This document shows, piece by piece, positions 27,774 to 36,793 of a DNA stretch of 64,000 bases. Made by a program: the position numbers and the translations under genes. The stretch's first letter is position 1. Each line of letters begins with the position of its first letter. The notes below the pieces were generated by a model that worked only from the letters and a program-made list of their open reading frames with translations, did not search any database and was not told the origin of the DNA. The stretch is from the NCBI RefSeq assembly GCF_002087335.1, contig NZ_MWVJ01000021.1, forward strand, positions 1 to 64,000, in the 5' to 3' direction. The stretch is from Pseudophaeobacter leonis (lineage in GTDB: Bacteria > Pseudomonadota > Alphaproteobacteria > Rhodobacterales > Rhodobacteraceae).

Positions 27774-27805
27774 GCAAACAGCGGAACAATAGCCAGACAA
27801 GGAGC

Positions 27806-27878
27806 TGCTCCCGCCCGTCGCCCGCGCAGCACAGCAGCTTGGCTCCCGTTGGGCCCAGCGCCGCGCTTCGCGCGGCGC
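27806..27878 (-). repeat. GGGCCCAA palindromic element, inverted copy
   Basis: Read on the minus strand: hairpin GCGCCGCGC-GAA-GCGCGGCGC, TGGGCCCAA, about 33 nt, then GGGCGGGAGC (27806-27815). It forms an inverted pair with the copy at 28053-28125. Confidence 0.8.
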
Positions 27879-28000
27879 GGATCCAGCCGACAGGATCCAG
27901 TCCGCACATCGCTAGATTTCACCACCTACTGAGCCAGGTCCAGCCCCGGAAGCCGCGCCATGAAGGCAGCATTTCAGAAGTCTGACAACACTGAAAAACA

Positions 28001-28037
28001 AGCTTCCGGATGGGCTGAAAAGCCCATCCAGAAGCTA
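28001..28037. terminator. Long hairpin between the Gap-like gene and the permease gene
   Basis: AGCTTCCGGATGGGCT pairs with AGCCCATCCAGAAGCT across a 5-nt loop, with one mismatch. It lies between two convergent genes and probably blocks read-through, though it has no long U tract. Confidence 0.6.
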
Positions 28038-28052
28038 TCAGTAAAATGCAAG

Positions 28053-28125
28053 CGCCGCGCGAAGCGCGGCGCCGGGCCCAACTGATCCGGGCCAATCTTT
28101 GATTGTCCCGGATTGGGCGGGAGCC
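28053..28125 (+). repeat. GGGCCCAA palindromic element
   Basis: Hairpin GCGCCGCGC-GAA-GCGCGGCGC (28053-28073), CGGGCCCAA (28074-28082), about 33 nt, then GGGCGGGAGC (28116-28125). Ends 26 nt from the permease stop codon. Confidence 0.85.
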
Positions 28126-28150
28126 CCGCCTCAACCAGGAAATGAGCGCC

Positions 28151-29578
28151 TCACTTGCCGGGCAGATTGCCCTCGCCGTTTCCAGCCATGCCACCGGAGA
28201 CTTCTTCTGTGGCCTCATCCGCCAGCTCTGCAGGCAGCACCAGGTTCAGAACAATCGCAATCAGCGCCGCAGGCAAAAGCCCACTGGTCATCAGCACTTT
28301 CAGCGTATCGGGCAGGTACTGCACCGCGCCGGGTTCCAGCTGCAGACCAAGACCAACCGACAGCGAGATGGCAAAAATCACCATGTTGCGCCGGTTCCAG
28401 TCAACATCAGACAGCATCGAGATGCCAGCCGCGACCACCATCCCAAACATCACGATGACACCACCGCCCAGCACCTCAATCGGGATGGTGCGAATAATCG
28501 CCCCCACCTTGGGCACCAGACCGCACAGGATCAGGAACAACGCGCCGATGGTCACCACGTGGCGGCTCATCACGCCCGTCATCGCAATCAGGCCCACGTT
28601 CTGGCTGAACGAGGTGTTGGGCAGACCGCCAAAGATACCAGCCACAGCCGAGCCTATACCATCGGCATAAGTCGCCCCCGCGATCTCCTGATCAGTGGCC
28701 TCGCGCCCGGCGCCGCCCTTGGTGATGCCGCTGACATCCCCCACCGTCTCAACGGCCGAAACAAAGGCCATCAGGCAAAAGCCCAGAATGGCCGCAAAAG
28801 ACAGCTCAAACCCATATTTAAACGGCACAGGCAAAGCAAAACTCGCCGCGCGCGACCAGCTGGTGCCAATGGCATCAAAGGTCACCATGCCCATCATCAG
28901 CGCATAGATATAGCCAAGGACAAGCCCCAGCAGCACCGCCGAGACCGACAGCATACCGCGGGCAAAGAACTTGAGCCCCAAAGTGGCAAAAATCACCACA
29001 AGTGCTGCAGACCAGTTCAGCAAAGAGCCATATTCAGGCGTGCCCATCGCAGGCACCCCGCCGGCGGCGTATTGAATGCCGACCTTGACCAGCGCCAGAC
29101 CAATCATCGTCACCACCAGCCCCGTAACCAGCGGCGGCAGCGCAAAGCGGACCTTGCCTATCACCAGCCCCAGCATCCCATGAAAGAGACCACCAATCAG
29201 CACACCGCCATACAATGCAGCCAGCCCATCAACGCCCTTGCCTGCCACCAGCGGGATCATGATTGGCAAAAAGGCAAACGACGTCCCCTGCACAATCGGC
29301 AAAGCCGCGCCAACCGGCCCCAGCGTCACGGTCTGCAGCAGGGTGGCAACCCCGGCAAACAGCATCGACATCTGGATCAGATACAGCAGTTCGGGAAAAT
29401 CGGGCGAGTTCGAGCCAAAGCCAAACCCGGCCGCGCCGGCTACGATGATCGCAGGCGTCACATTGGAGACAAACATCGCCAGCACATGCTGGATGCCCAG
29501 TGGCACCGCGCGCGCCAGAGGTGGAGTATAGTTCGGATCCCGCAATTGCGCGGGGCTTCCCAAGGAGCCATCGGCCAT
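28151..29578 (-). CDS. NCS2 family xanthine/urate (uracil-xanthine) permease
   Basis: A 475-aa inner-membrane nucleobase transporter with about 12-14 hydrophobic helices. Family markers include GIQHVLAMFVSNVTPA, QTVTLGPVGAALPIVQGTSFAF, SAVETVGDVSGITKGGA and GIFGGLPNTSFSQNVGLIAMTGV (NXQ-type substrate motif). Third gene, after puuE-uraD and allA, on the same strand, so it most likely imports urate or xanthine for this pathway. I choose the ATG at 29578, with GAGGGA 6 nt upstream, over an ATG two codons earlier. Confidence 0.92.
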   Translation of the reverse strand: MADGSLGSPAQLRDPNYTPPLARAVPLGIQHVLAMFVSNVTPAIIVAGAAGFGFGSNSPDFPELLYLIQMSMLFAGVATLLQTVTLGPVGAALPIVQGTSFAFLPIMIPLVAGKGVDGLAALYGGVLIGGLFHGMLGLVIGKVRFALPPLVTGLVVTMIGLALVKVGIQYAAGGVPAMGTPEYGSLLNWSAALVVIFATLGLKFFARGMLSVSAVLLGLVLGYIYALMMGMVTFDAIGTSWSRAASFALPVPFKYGFELSFAAILGFCLMAFVSAVETVGDVSGITKGGAGREATDQEIAGATYADGIGSAVAGIFGGLPNTSFSQNVGLIAMTGVMSRHVVTIGALFLILCGLVPKVGAIIRTIPIEVLGGGVIVMFGMVVAAGISMLSDVDWNRRNMVIFAISLSVGLGLQLEPGAVQYLPDTLKVLMTSGLLPAALIAIVLNLVLPAELADEATEEVSGGMAGNGEGNLPGK

Positions 29579-29653
29579 TTTCATTCCCTCATTCTGTTTA
29601 CGATAGTGAAACAGCCGCCTTCTGTCGGGCGGCTGGTTTCAGATTTGCATTTG

Positions 29654-30152
29654 TCAGGCACGATCCACCACATAGCCCGTCTCGAACCAGTGTTCCTGCA
29701 GATTGTCGCCAGCGCCTATTCGGTCAACCACGGCAAAAAGCCCCGGTGCCTGCAGCGGCGTCAGAACCCCGTGCCAGGTGCCGCGATGGAAATTGATCGC
29801 CTGACCGGGCGCGGTCTCAAAGGCCAGCGGCTGTCCGGGCCTGCCATCTGCATCCGGCGCCACGATCACCAAAAAGCCGTGTTCGCTCATCGGGATAAAG
29901 GCCTGGCTGCCCTCGGGATGACGCTCCATCATCGCCAGCGGCAGAGGCAAATCGCGCGGCTCGGCCTTGAACAGGCTTAGCCCCGCACGTCCCGCCATGA
30001 AATCCATCTCGGCCCGATCGTGATAGCGACCGCACAATCCCTGATTGATGATTTTGTCAGGGCTCCCCGCTGTGTCCAGCAGATCGCCAAAGGGTGCAAA
30101 ACCCTGCGCTGTAAGTGCCTGGATCAGGATCCCTGTCCTGCGACGTGTTCAT
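29654..30152 (-). CDS. allA: Ureidoglycolate lyase, frameshift near the start
   Basis: Splits (S)-ureidoglycolate into glyoxylate and urea. Conserved parts are CGRYHDRAEMDF, LAMMERHPEGSQAFIPM, INFHRGTWHGVLTPL and FAVVDRIGAGDNLQEHW. The family N-terminus (ILIQALTAQGFAPFGDLLDT) is present upstream in another frame; deleting one G from a GGG run (CCC at about 30131-30133 on the plus strand) joins it to the ATG at 30152, which overlaps the puuE stop by 4 nt. The repaired length, 165 aa, is typical. Confidence 0.88.
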
Positions 30153-31567
30153 GACGGCACCAGATCGCGCAGGCGGAATTCGGCAATGCGTTCAACCTGT
30201 TTGCAGGCCTCAGCAAACTCTGCCACCTGACCGTTACCTATGCGGCGTTCAAAGGCCGCCAGGATAGACGCCTTGTCGTGATCGCGCACCGCAATGATGA
30301 AGGGAAAGCCGTGTTTGGCAACATAATTGCTGTTCAGTTCCGTGAACCGGGCGCGCTCACCATCCGTCAACGCATCCAGCCCGGCGCTTGCCTGTTCGGA
30401 TGTGCTTTCAGCCGTCAGCCGTTTGGCTGCCGCCAGCTTGCCTGCCAGATCCGGGTGCGCATTCAGCACGCCCAGACGCTCGGCCTTGCTGGCAGAACGG
30501 AACATCCGGCACAGCGCATTGTGCACCCCGCCCGCCGTGTCATGCGCCGGACCCAGCTCCAGCCCATGGGCCCGTTCGGCAATCCAGGCCGAGTGCTCAA
30601 AGATGCCGCCAAACACCTCGACAAATCGCTCGCGGCTCATCTGACTGGCGCGCTCCCGGCGCTGGTGCGGATGGGTGTTGGCCCAGTGTTCGGCTATCTC
30701 AATGCGGCGCGGGCACCAGACCGCGTCAAAGCCCTGAATGTAGTCGATGAACTTTTTCAACCCGGCGGCCTTGCCCGGCCGGCCAATCAGGCGGCAATGC
30801 AACCCGATGCTCATCATCTTGGGAGCCCCGGCGGTGCCCTCGGCATAGAGCAGATCAAAGGCGTCTTTGAGGTACTGAAAGAACTGTTCTCCGGTAATAT
30901 ATCCCGGCGCGGTGGCAAAGCGCATGTCATTGGCTTCCAGCGTGTAGGGAATGATCAGCTGATCGCGCGTGCCCACCTCAAGCCAATAGGGCAGATCGTC
31001 ATCATAGGTGTCTGACACATAGTTAAAGCCGCCCTCTTCGGCCACCAGACGCACGGTGTTGCTACTGCAGCGCCCTGTGTACCAGCCGCGCGGACGCTCC
31101 CCGACCACCTCGGTATGCAGGCGCACGGCCTCGGTGATGGCGGCGCGCTCTTCAGTCTCGGACATATCTTTGTGCTCGACCCATTTCAGGCCATGGCTGG
31201 CGATTTCCCAGCCTGCGGCCTTCATGGCTGCCACCTGATCAGGCGAGCGCGCAAGGGCCGTTGCCACGCCATAAATCGTCAGCGGAATGCCTGCCCCGGT
31301 GAACATGTCATGCAGCCGCCAGAACCCGGCCCGCGCGCCGTATTCATAAATCGATTCCATATTCCAGTGGCGCTGCCCCACCCAGGACGCGGCTCCCGCG
31401 ATATCCGACAGGAAGGCCTCAGAGCCCGCGTCGCCGTGCAGCGTGCAGTTCTCGCCGCCCTCCTCGTAGTTCAGCACAAATTGCACCGCCACCTTGGCAT
31501 CGCCAGGCCAGGCCGCATTCGGTGCCTGCGCCCCGTAGCCAATCATGTTGCGCGGATATCTGTTCAT
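30149..31567 (-). CDS. puuE: Allantoinase PuuE fused to OHCU decarboxylase (UraD)
   Basis: Bifunctional, 472 aa. Residues about 1-305 are a metal-independent-type allantoinase of the polysaccharide deacetylase fold (MIGYGAQAPNAAWPGDAKVAVQ; EIASHGLKWVEH; RGWYTGRCSSNTVRLVAEEG; IGLHCRLIGRPGK). Residues about 325-472 are the helical OHCU decarboxylase (FVEVFGGIFEHSAWIAERA; LNAHPDLAGKL; LNSNYVAKHGFPFIIAVR). The first domain opens allantoin, the second makes (S)-allantoin from OHCU, so the fusion couples consecutive steps. First gene of the operon with allA and the permease; divergent from uraH. Confidence 0.93.
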   Translation of the reverse strand: MNRYPRNMIGYGAQAPNAAWPGDAKVAVQFVLNYEEGGENCTLHGDAGSEAFLSDIAGAASWVGQRHWNMESIYEYGARAGFWRLHDMFTGAGIPLTIYGVATALARSPDQVAAMKAAGWEIASHGLKWVEHKDMSETEERAAITEAVRLHTEVVGERPRGWYTGRCSSNTVRLVAEEGGFNYVSDTYDDDLPYWLEVGTRDQLIIPYTLEANDMRFATAPGYITGEQFFQYLKDAFDLLYAEGTAGAPKMMSIGLHCRLIGRPGKAAGLKKFIDYIQGFDAVWCPRRIEIAEHWANTHPHQRRERASQMSRERFVEVFGGIFEHSAWIAERAHGLELGPAHDTAGGVHNALCRMFRSASKAERLGVLNAHPDLAGKLAAAKRLTAESTSEQASAGLDALTDGERARFTELNSNYVAKHGFPFIIAVRDHDKASILAAFERRIGNGQVAEFAEACKQVERIAEFRLRDLVPS

Positions 31568-31758
31568 GGCCTGCGTCTCTTTCTTTCCCAATGCCCGCAT
31601 CGCCCTTTTAAGGCGCGCGAATATCCTATTCTATCTTGCTATTGCAAAAGATGTCGCTTCGCTTTCAAATTTTCCCGAATACACTGTCAAAACGCCGCCA
31701 TTTGCGGCGATCGTCAAACTGGTGCAGGTAAAAGCAGCACAACAAAAGGATCCCCGAT

Positions 31759-32115
31759 ATGAGCGGCTATCTGACGACCCATGTTCTGGATACGGCCCGG
31801 GGCTGCCCCGCGACCGGCCTGCCCATCACCCTTTTTCGTTTTGAAGGTGCGGCACGCCACAAACTGGTCGAGATGACCACCAATGCCGATGGCCGCACCA
31901 ACAGCCCGATCCTGCCCCAGGCGGATTTCAGTCCCGGCATTTACGAGCTGGTTTTTCACGCAGGCCACTACCTGCGCGCCAGCGGCCAGGCCGGTGCCGA
32001 TCCGCTGTTTCTCGATGAGGTGCCCATTCGCTTTGGCATGAGCGATGCTGCGGCGCATTATCACGTCCCCCTGCTGCTCTCGCCCTTTGGCTACTCCACC
32101 TATCGCGGCAGCTGA
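31759..32115 (+). CDS. uraH: 5-hydroxyisourate hydrolase (transthyretin-like)
   Basis: A 118-aa periplasmic- or cytoplasmic-type HIU hydrolase that acts directly after urate oxidase. The signature residues are present: [16 protein letters not shown] at the start (His of the TTHVLDT motif), an Arg in DGRTNSP and the C-terminal tetrapeptide YRGS. No signal peptide, so it acts in the cytosol. Divergent from puuE-uraD with 191 bp between start codons, presumably a shared control region. Confidence 0.94.
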   Translation: MSGYLTTHVLDTARGCPATGLPITLFRFEGAARHKLVEMTTNADGRTNSPILPQADFSPGIYELVFHAGHYLRASGQAGADPLFLDEVPIRFGMSDAAAHYHVPLLLSPFGYSTYRGS

Positions 32116-32170
32116 CCCCGCGCGCGCCCCTTCCGGCCAGCTCCCTTCTCACCGTCCCAGTTGTGAAAGG

Positions 32171-32387
32171 GTCAAGGGCGGCGCAGCCGCCGGGCTCTGC
32201 CCGGCTTGCCCTTGAGGCGATCACAACTGGATTAAACTTGTTGTGGCGCCTTCAGGGGCAAATCCCCCCTGAAGCGCTTCTCAGCAGATTTTCTTACTTT
32301 CTTTCTTACTTTCTTTTTTGCGCCGCGCAGCGGCGCTGGGCCCAACGCAGGAGCGGGCCCGTCAGGGCATGCGCCCGGGGCGGGAGC
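32171..32387 (+). repeat. Composite palindromic intergenic element, copy 2
   Basis: Fills the 300-bp gap between uraH and the LysR gene. Same plan as the element at 1837-2052: GGTCAAGGG, hairpins GGCGGC-GCA-GCCGCC and GCCGGGC-TCT-GCCCGGC, CCTTGAGGC, then GCTTCTCAGC (32276-32285), a T/C-rich tract with TTTCTTACTTTC repeats, hairpin GCGCCGC-GCA-GCGGCGC (32320-32336), TGGGCCCAA (32337-32345) and GGGCGGGAGC (32378-32387). Confidence 0.75.
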
Positions 32388-32416
32388 TCCCCCTTGTTTC
32401 TTTGCTCCAACACCAG

Positions 32417-33358
32417 TCAGCTCTCGTCCGGGGTGCCAAAGATCGAGGCCTCCGCCGCCCGCACCGAGGCTCCCATGCGCTGGGTCATAAAATCCATGAA
32501 CAGACGCGTCTTTGGATCCTGATGACGGCGATGGGTATAAAGACAGGCCATCTGCACCGAAACCGGCGGCGTTTTCTCAGCCACAGCAACCAACGCTCCG
32601 GATGCCAGGTGCCCTGCCACCTCAAACACCGGCTTCAGCGCAATGCCTTCTCCGGACAGCGCCCAGTCTGTCAGCACATCACCATCGTCACACTCATAGC
32701 GCCCCGAGACAGCAAAGCGTTGTGGGCCGTCTTCACACTGCAGCATCCACTGAAACTCGCTGGCGCCGGGATAGCGCAGGTTGAGGCAATTGTGCGTCCC
32801 CCTGACCAGATCCTCGCCACTATCAGGGCTGCCATGGCGCGCAATATAGCTGGGTGCTGCGCAAAGCACCCTTTGGCAGTCGGCAATCTTGCGAATGCGC
32901 AGATTGCTATCGGCGGGCTGTCCCAGAAAGAACGCCATATCCAGCCCCTCGGTGGTCAGATCCACCGTGCGGTCAGACATCCGCAGGCGCAGATTGATCT
33001 CCGGGTACTGCGCCAAAAATTCAGGCACCTCTGGCGCCACCAAACGCCGCCCGGCCCCCAAAGGGGCTGCCACAAACAACGTGCCACGCGGCGTATCCGT
33101 CAGATGCATCACCTGCGCCTCAGCCTGATCCACCGCCTCCAGCACCGAAACCGCGCCGGAATAAAACGCCTGGCCCTGCTCGGTCGCCGTCAGATTGCGG
33201 GTGGTGCGCTGGAACAGACGCACCCCGAGATAGTCCTCCAGCTGCGAGATCCGCGCCGAGGTCACCGCCGGTGAGATCCGTAAATCCCGCCCCGCCGCCG
33301 ACATAGAGCCCAGCTCATAGACCCTCACAAAGGTCCGGATATTGTCGAGATAAGACAT
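32417..33358 (-). CDS. LysR family transcriptional regulator
   Basis: A 313-aa LTTR: N-terminal winged helix (NIRTFVRVYELGSMSAAGRDLRIS, ARISQLEDYLGVRLFQRTTR), linker, then two-lobed effector domain with GTLFVAAPLGAGRRLVAPEV and LNLRYPGASEFQW. It is divergent from puuD with 139 bp between, so regulation of urate oxidation is the natural guess, with purine intermediates as effectors. Not recognised as a specific named regulator. Confidence 0.9.
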   Translation of the reverse strand: MSYLDNIRTFVRVYELGSMSAAGRDLRISPAVTSARISQLEDYLGVRLFQRTTRNLTATEQGQAFYSGAVSVLEAVDQAEAQVMHLTDTPRGTLFVAAPLGAGRRLVAPEVPEFLAQYPEINLRLRMSDRTVDLTTEGLDMAFFLGQPADSNLRIRKIADCQRVLCAAPSYIARHGSPDSGEDLVRGTHNCLNLRYPGASEFQWMLQCEDGPQRFAVSGRYECDDGDVLTDWALSGEGIALKPVFEVAGHLASGALVAVAEKTPPVSVQMACLYTHRRHQDPKTRLFMDFMTQRMGASVRAAEASIFGTPDES

Positions 33359-33497
33359 ACAGCTCCACTCTTCTTTTGCGGCATTCTTCTTGTTTTTTTG
33401 ATACAGCTTGGAAGTTTACTGGAATACCGAAGAAACACGGGCTTGCCTAGGGTGGCCAAAGGGGAAACCCTTACGACAAAGACAATGAGGGCGTGGC

Positions 33498-34726
33498 ATG
33501 TACGAGATTTTGATGATGTGGGATTGGCTGGGCTTTGCCATTCGCTGGCTGCATGTGATCACGGCAATGGCCTGGATCGGCTCATCTTTTTACTTTATTG
33601 CTCTTGATCTGGGGCTGCGCAAATCCCCGGACCTGCCCGTTGGCGCCCATGGCGAAGAGTGGCAGGTGCATGGCGGTGGATTTTATCACATCCGCAAATA
33701 TCTGGTGGCCCCGGCGAGATGCCCGAGCACCTGATCTGGTTCAAATGGGAAAGCTATACCACCTGGCTCAGTGGTTTTGCCCTGCTGATGGTGGTGTATT
33801 GGGTTGGCGGTGAGCTCTACCTGATCGACCAGACCAAGGCCCAACTGGCGCTCTGGCAGGGAATCGCGATCTCTGCCGCTTCGCTGTCGGTCGGCTGGCT
33901 GATCTACGACCGGCTGTGCAAATCCGGTCTGGCCGAGCGCCCCACCCTGTTGATGGTGCTGCTGTTTGTGCTGCTGGTGGCCATGGGCTATGGGCTCAAT
34001 CAGGTCTTTACCGGTCGCGCCATGATGCTGCATCTGGGCGCCTTTACCGCCACCATCATGACCGCCAATGTGTTTTTCATCATCATGCCAAACCAGCGCA
34101 TTGTGGTGGCCGACCTGCAGGCGGGGCGCACACCGGACGCAAAATACGGCAAGATCGCCAATCTGCGCTCGACCCATAACAACTACCTCACCCTGCCGGT
34201 GATCTTCCTGATGCTGTCGAACCACTCCCCACTGGCCTTTGCCTCGCAGTACAACTGGTTGATTGCCGCGCTGGTGTTCCTGATGGTGACGCCCATCCGC
34301 CATTATTTCAACACCAAACACGCAGGCACAGGCAATCCGACCTGGACCTGGCTGGCCACAACACTGCTGTTTATGGGCGTGATCATCCTGTCCACCTTTG
34401 GGCTCAAGCATGACGGCGAGCCCGAGCAAGACGCCGCCCTTACCGGCACCGCCCTGGTGATGGCCAAGGCACAGGGATTTGACGAGGTGCATGAGATCGT
34501 CCTGGGCCGCTGCAGCATGTGCCACGCGCGCGAGCCCTTTTGGGATGGCATTCGCACCGCCCCAAAGGGTGTGTTGCTGGAAACCGAAGGCGATCTGGCC
34601 CGCCAGGCCGAGGCTGTCTTTATGCATGCCGGCCTCACTGACGCCATGCCCCCTGCCAATGTCACCTTTATGGAGCCCGAGGATCGCGCCGCCATCCGGC
34701 GCTGGTTCAAAAACGCCCGCATGTGA
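33498..34726 (+). CDS. puuD: Membrane-bound urate oxidase PuuD with cytochrome c domain, frameshifted
   Basis: Oxidises urate to 5-hydroxyisourate at the membrane, passing electrons to its cytochrome c. The first frame (MYEILMMWDWLGFAIRWLHVITAMAWIGSS) breaks at about 33711-33718 where one C is missing; restored, it reads KYLVAPAEMPEHLIWFKWE and continues to the end. About eight hydrophobic helices (DUF989/urate hydroxylase domain) precede a C-terminal heme c site, CSMCHAREPFW, and RAAIRRWFK at the end. Repaired length 409 aa. The gene provides the first step of the ureide pathway encoded around it. Confidence 0.92.
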
Positions 34727-34734
34727 CCGCCTTT

Positions 34735-34766
34735 GCGCGGACGAGCAGGTTCCTGCCCGTCCGCGC
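34735..34766. terminator. Strong hairpin after puuD
   Basis: GCGCGGACG(A)GCAGG pairs with CCTGC(C)CGTCCGCGC with a minimal loop, 9 nt past the puuD stop. It lacks a U tract, so it may stabilise the mRNA end or assist termination. Confidence 0.6.
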
Positions 34767-34918
34767 CCAAGTTTGTTCGCCACGCCGCTCTGATCCCTTT
34801 ACCTCGCGCCGCGCTGTGCTAGGGTCGCGCTGTTGTCCCGGATGGCTCTTTTTTTCAGATCCAACCCTGCCGGGATGCCCGCGTTACGCCCCCTTTTTGC
34901 ACGCTGCCCGGAGTGCCC

Positions 34919-36793
34919 ATGTTTCTCAATTTGTCCCTCCGCACTGCACTGCGCACTGCACTGTGGACTTCACTGTGGACTTCACTGCGGACTTCACTGC
35001 GGACGACAGCCCTGAGCCTCTGTTTGACCGGGTTTACTTTGACTGGGCTGTTTGCGCCAACAGCTGGGAGGGCCGCCGAGGCTGTCTTGACCTCTCCCGG
35101 CGCATCTGAAGACCTAGCATCGCAACTGCAGGCCGCATCTTCGGTACTGGCAGCCCGTGCGGAAACAGATGTGCAAGAGCTGCTGGCCGCCGCGTTGTCG
35201 GATTACCGCACTCTGGTTCAGGTGCTCTATAACGCCGGGCATTTCTCACCGCAGGTGACCATCCAGCTGGATGGGGTCGAGGCCGCCCACATTCAACCGC
35301 TGAACCAACCGCGCCGAATAGACAAGATCCAGATCATCGTCACCCCCGGCCCCAGCTTTCGCTTCTCACGCGCCGAAATCACCCCCTGGCCTGCCGCCAG
35401 CGCGGTGGAGATCCCCACAGGCTTTAGCGCAGGCAAACCCGCCAATACCGCCGTGTTGAGCGCGGCCGGTGCCGCCGGGCTGCAGGCCTGGCAAAACGCC
35501 GGTCACCCTAAGGTCCGCATGGCCCAGCAGGACATCTCCGCCAATCATCGCGCCAATACACTGGACGCCCGGCTGCGGCTGGCCCCCGGACCACGGCTGA
35601 AATTTGGCACGCTCCGGCCCGCCAACAGCAGTACCGTGCGTCCTGAGGCCCTGCAAAGGATCGCAGGGTTTCCCACCGATGAGATTTATCATCCGAATCT
35701 TTTGGCCAAATCGGCAGCCCGTCTGCGCCGCACGGGCGCCTTTTCCTCGGTGACACTACGGGTCGATGATCAGGCCACATTCGATGACAGGTTGGACTTC
35801 GCCTTTGAGGTAGAGGACCTGCCGCCCCGCCGTCTTACCTTTGGCGCCGAACTCAGCTCGACCGACGGGCTGTAGATCACCGCCTCCTGGATGCATCGCA
35901 ACCTTTTTGGCGGTGCCGAGAAACTGCGCTTTGAAACCCGCCTCAGCGGTCTGGGCAGCAGCAACGATATTGACGGGCGCATCGCGCTACGGCTGGACCG
36001 GCCTGCCACCCTGGGGCCGGATGACAACCTGTTTTACCTGCTAGAGGCAGAACGCCTGGATGAAGAACACTATACCGCGACCCAGGGGCTGGGCGCTATT
36101 GGTGTGCGCCGGGTCTATTCCGACCAGCTGTTTGGCGAAGCCAGCATTGGCTTTAACACGATCCTCGCCTCGGACGCCTTTGGCGAGCGCCGGTTCAAAT
36201 ACATCACCGGCTATGTGCGGGCCGAGTATGACCAACGCAACAGTCGGGTTGACGCCACCCAGGGCTATTTCCTTGATGCGCGTCTGACGCCTTTCTTTGG
36301 GCTCGATGGCACCGATAGCGGGTTGCAGGTGCAGCTGGACGGGCGGGTTTATCACGGGCTGGGTCATGATGATCGCATCGTTCTGGCCGGGCGCGCACAG
36401 CTGGGGTCGGTCATTGGCCCCTCGCTGGGCAACACCTCCCCGACGCTGTTGTTCTTTTCCGGTGGTGCCGGATCTGTACGCGGCCACGAGTACCAGTCGC
36501 TTGGCATTCCCATCGGCAGCAACACGGCCGGCGGGCGCGGCTATCTGGCTCTTTCCGGCGAAATACGCGGCAAACTGAACGACAAACTCTCGCTGGTGGG
36601 CTTTTTTGATATTGGCTATGTCGACAGCGATGCCTTTGTTTCCAGCACCTCGCAAAGCCACTCGGGCGCCGGGCTGGGCCTGCGCTATGATGTGGCGGGC
36701 AACGGGGCGTTGCGGGTCGACCTCGCCTATCCGGTGGATGGCGGCACCGACGACGGGTTGCAATTCTACATCGGTATTGGGCAGTCTTTCTGA
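34919..36793 (+). CDS. tamA: TamA-like Omp85 outer-membrane protein, in-frame TAG
   Basis: Outer-membrane half of the translocation and assembly module. Signal peptide (LSLCLTGFTLTGLFAPTAGRAAEA) is preceded by a repeat-encoded basic tail. POTRA domains occupy residues about 80-320 (LSDYRTLVQVLYNAGHFSPQVTI; RPEALQRIAGFPTDEIYHPNLL), then the 16-strand barrel with GAGSVRGHEYQSLG (the lid-lock VRGF/Y motif) and a C-terminal aromatic strand (GLQFYIGIGQSF). Codon 319 is TAG (35873-35875), between STDGL and ITASWMHRNLFGG; CAG to TAG would explain it. The ATG follows GGAG. The stop overlaps the tamB start. Confidence 0.88.
34943..35002 (+). repeat. Five in-frame 12-bp tandem repeats at the tamA start
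   Basis: ACTGCACTGCGC, ACTGCACTGTGG, ACTTCACTGTGG, ACTTCACTGCGG (twice), encoding alternating RTAL/WTSL-type tetrapeptides just before the signal-peptide core. Confidence 0.92.

Noticed and set aside
28103..29980. 625-aa open frame on the plus strand, rich in His, Gln and Arg
   Set aside because: Antisense to the NCS2 permease, whose helices and motifs are unmistakable; the composition is that of a reverse reading of hydrophobic codons.
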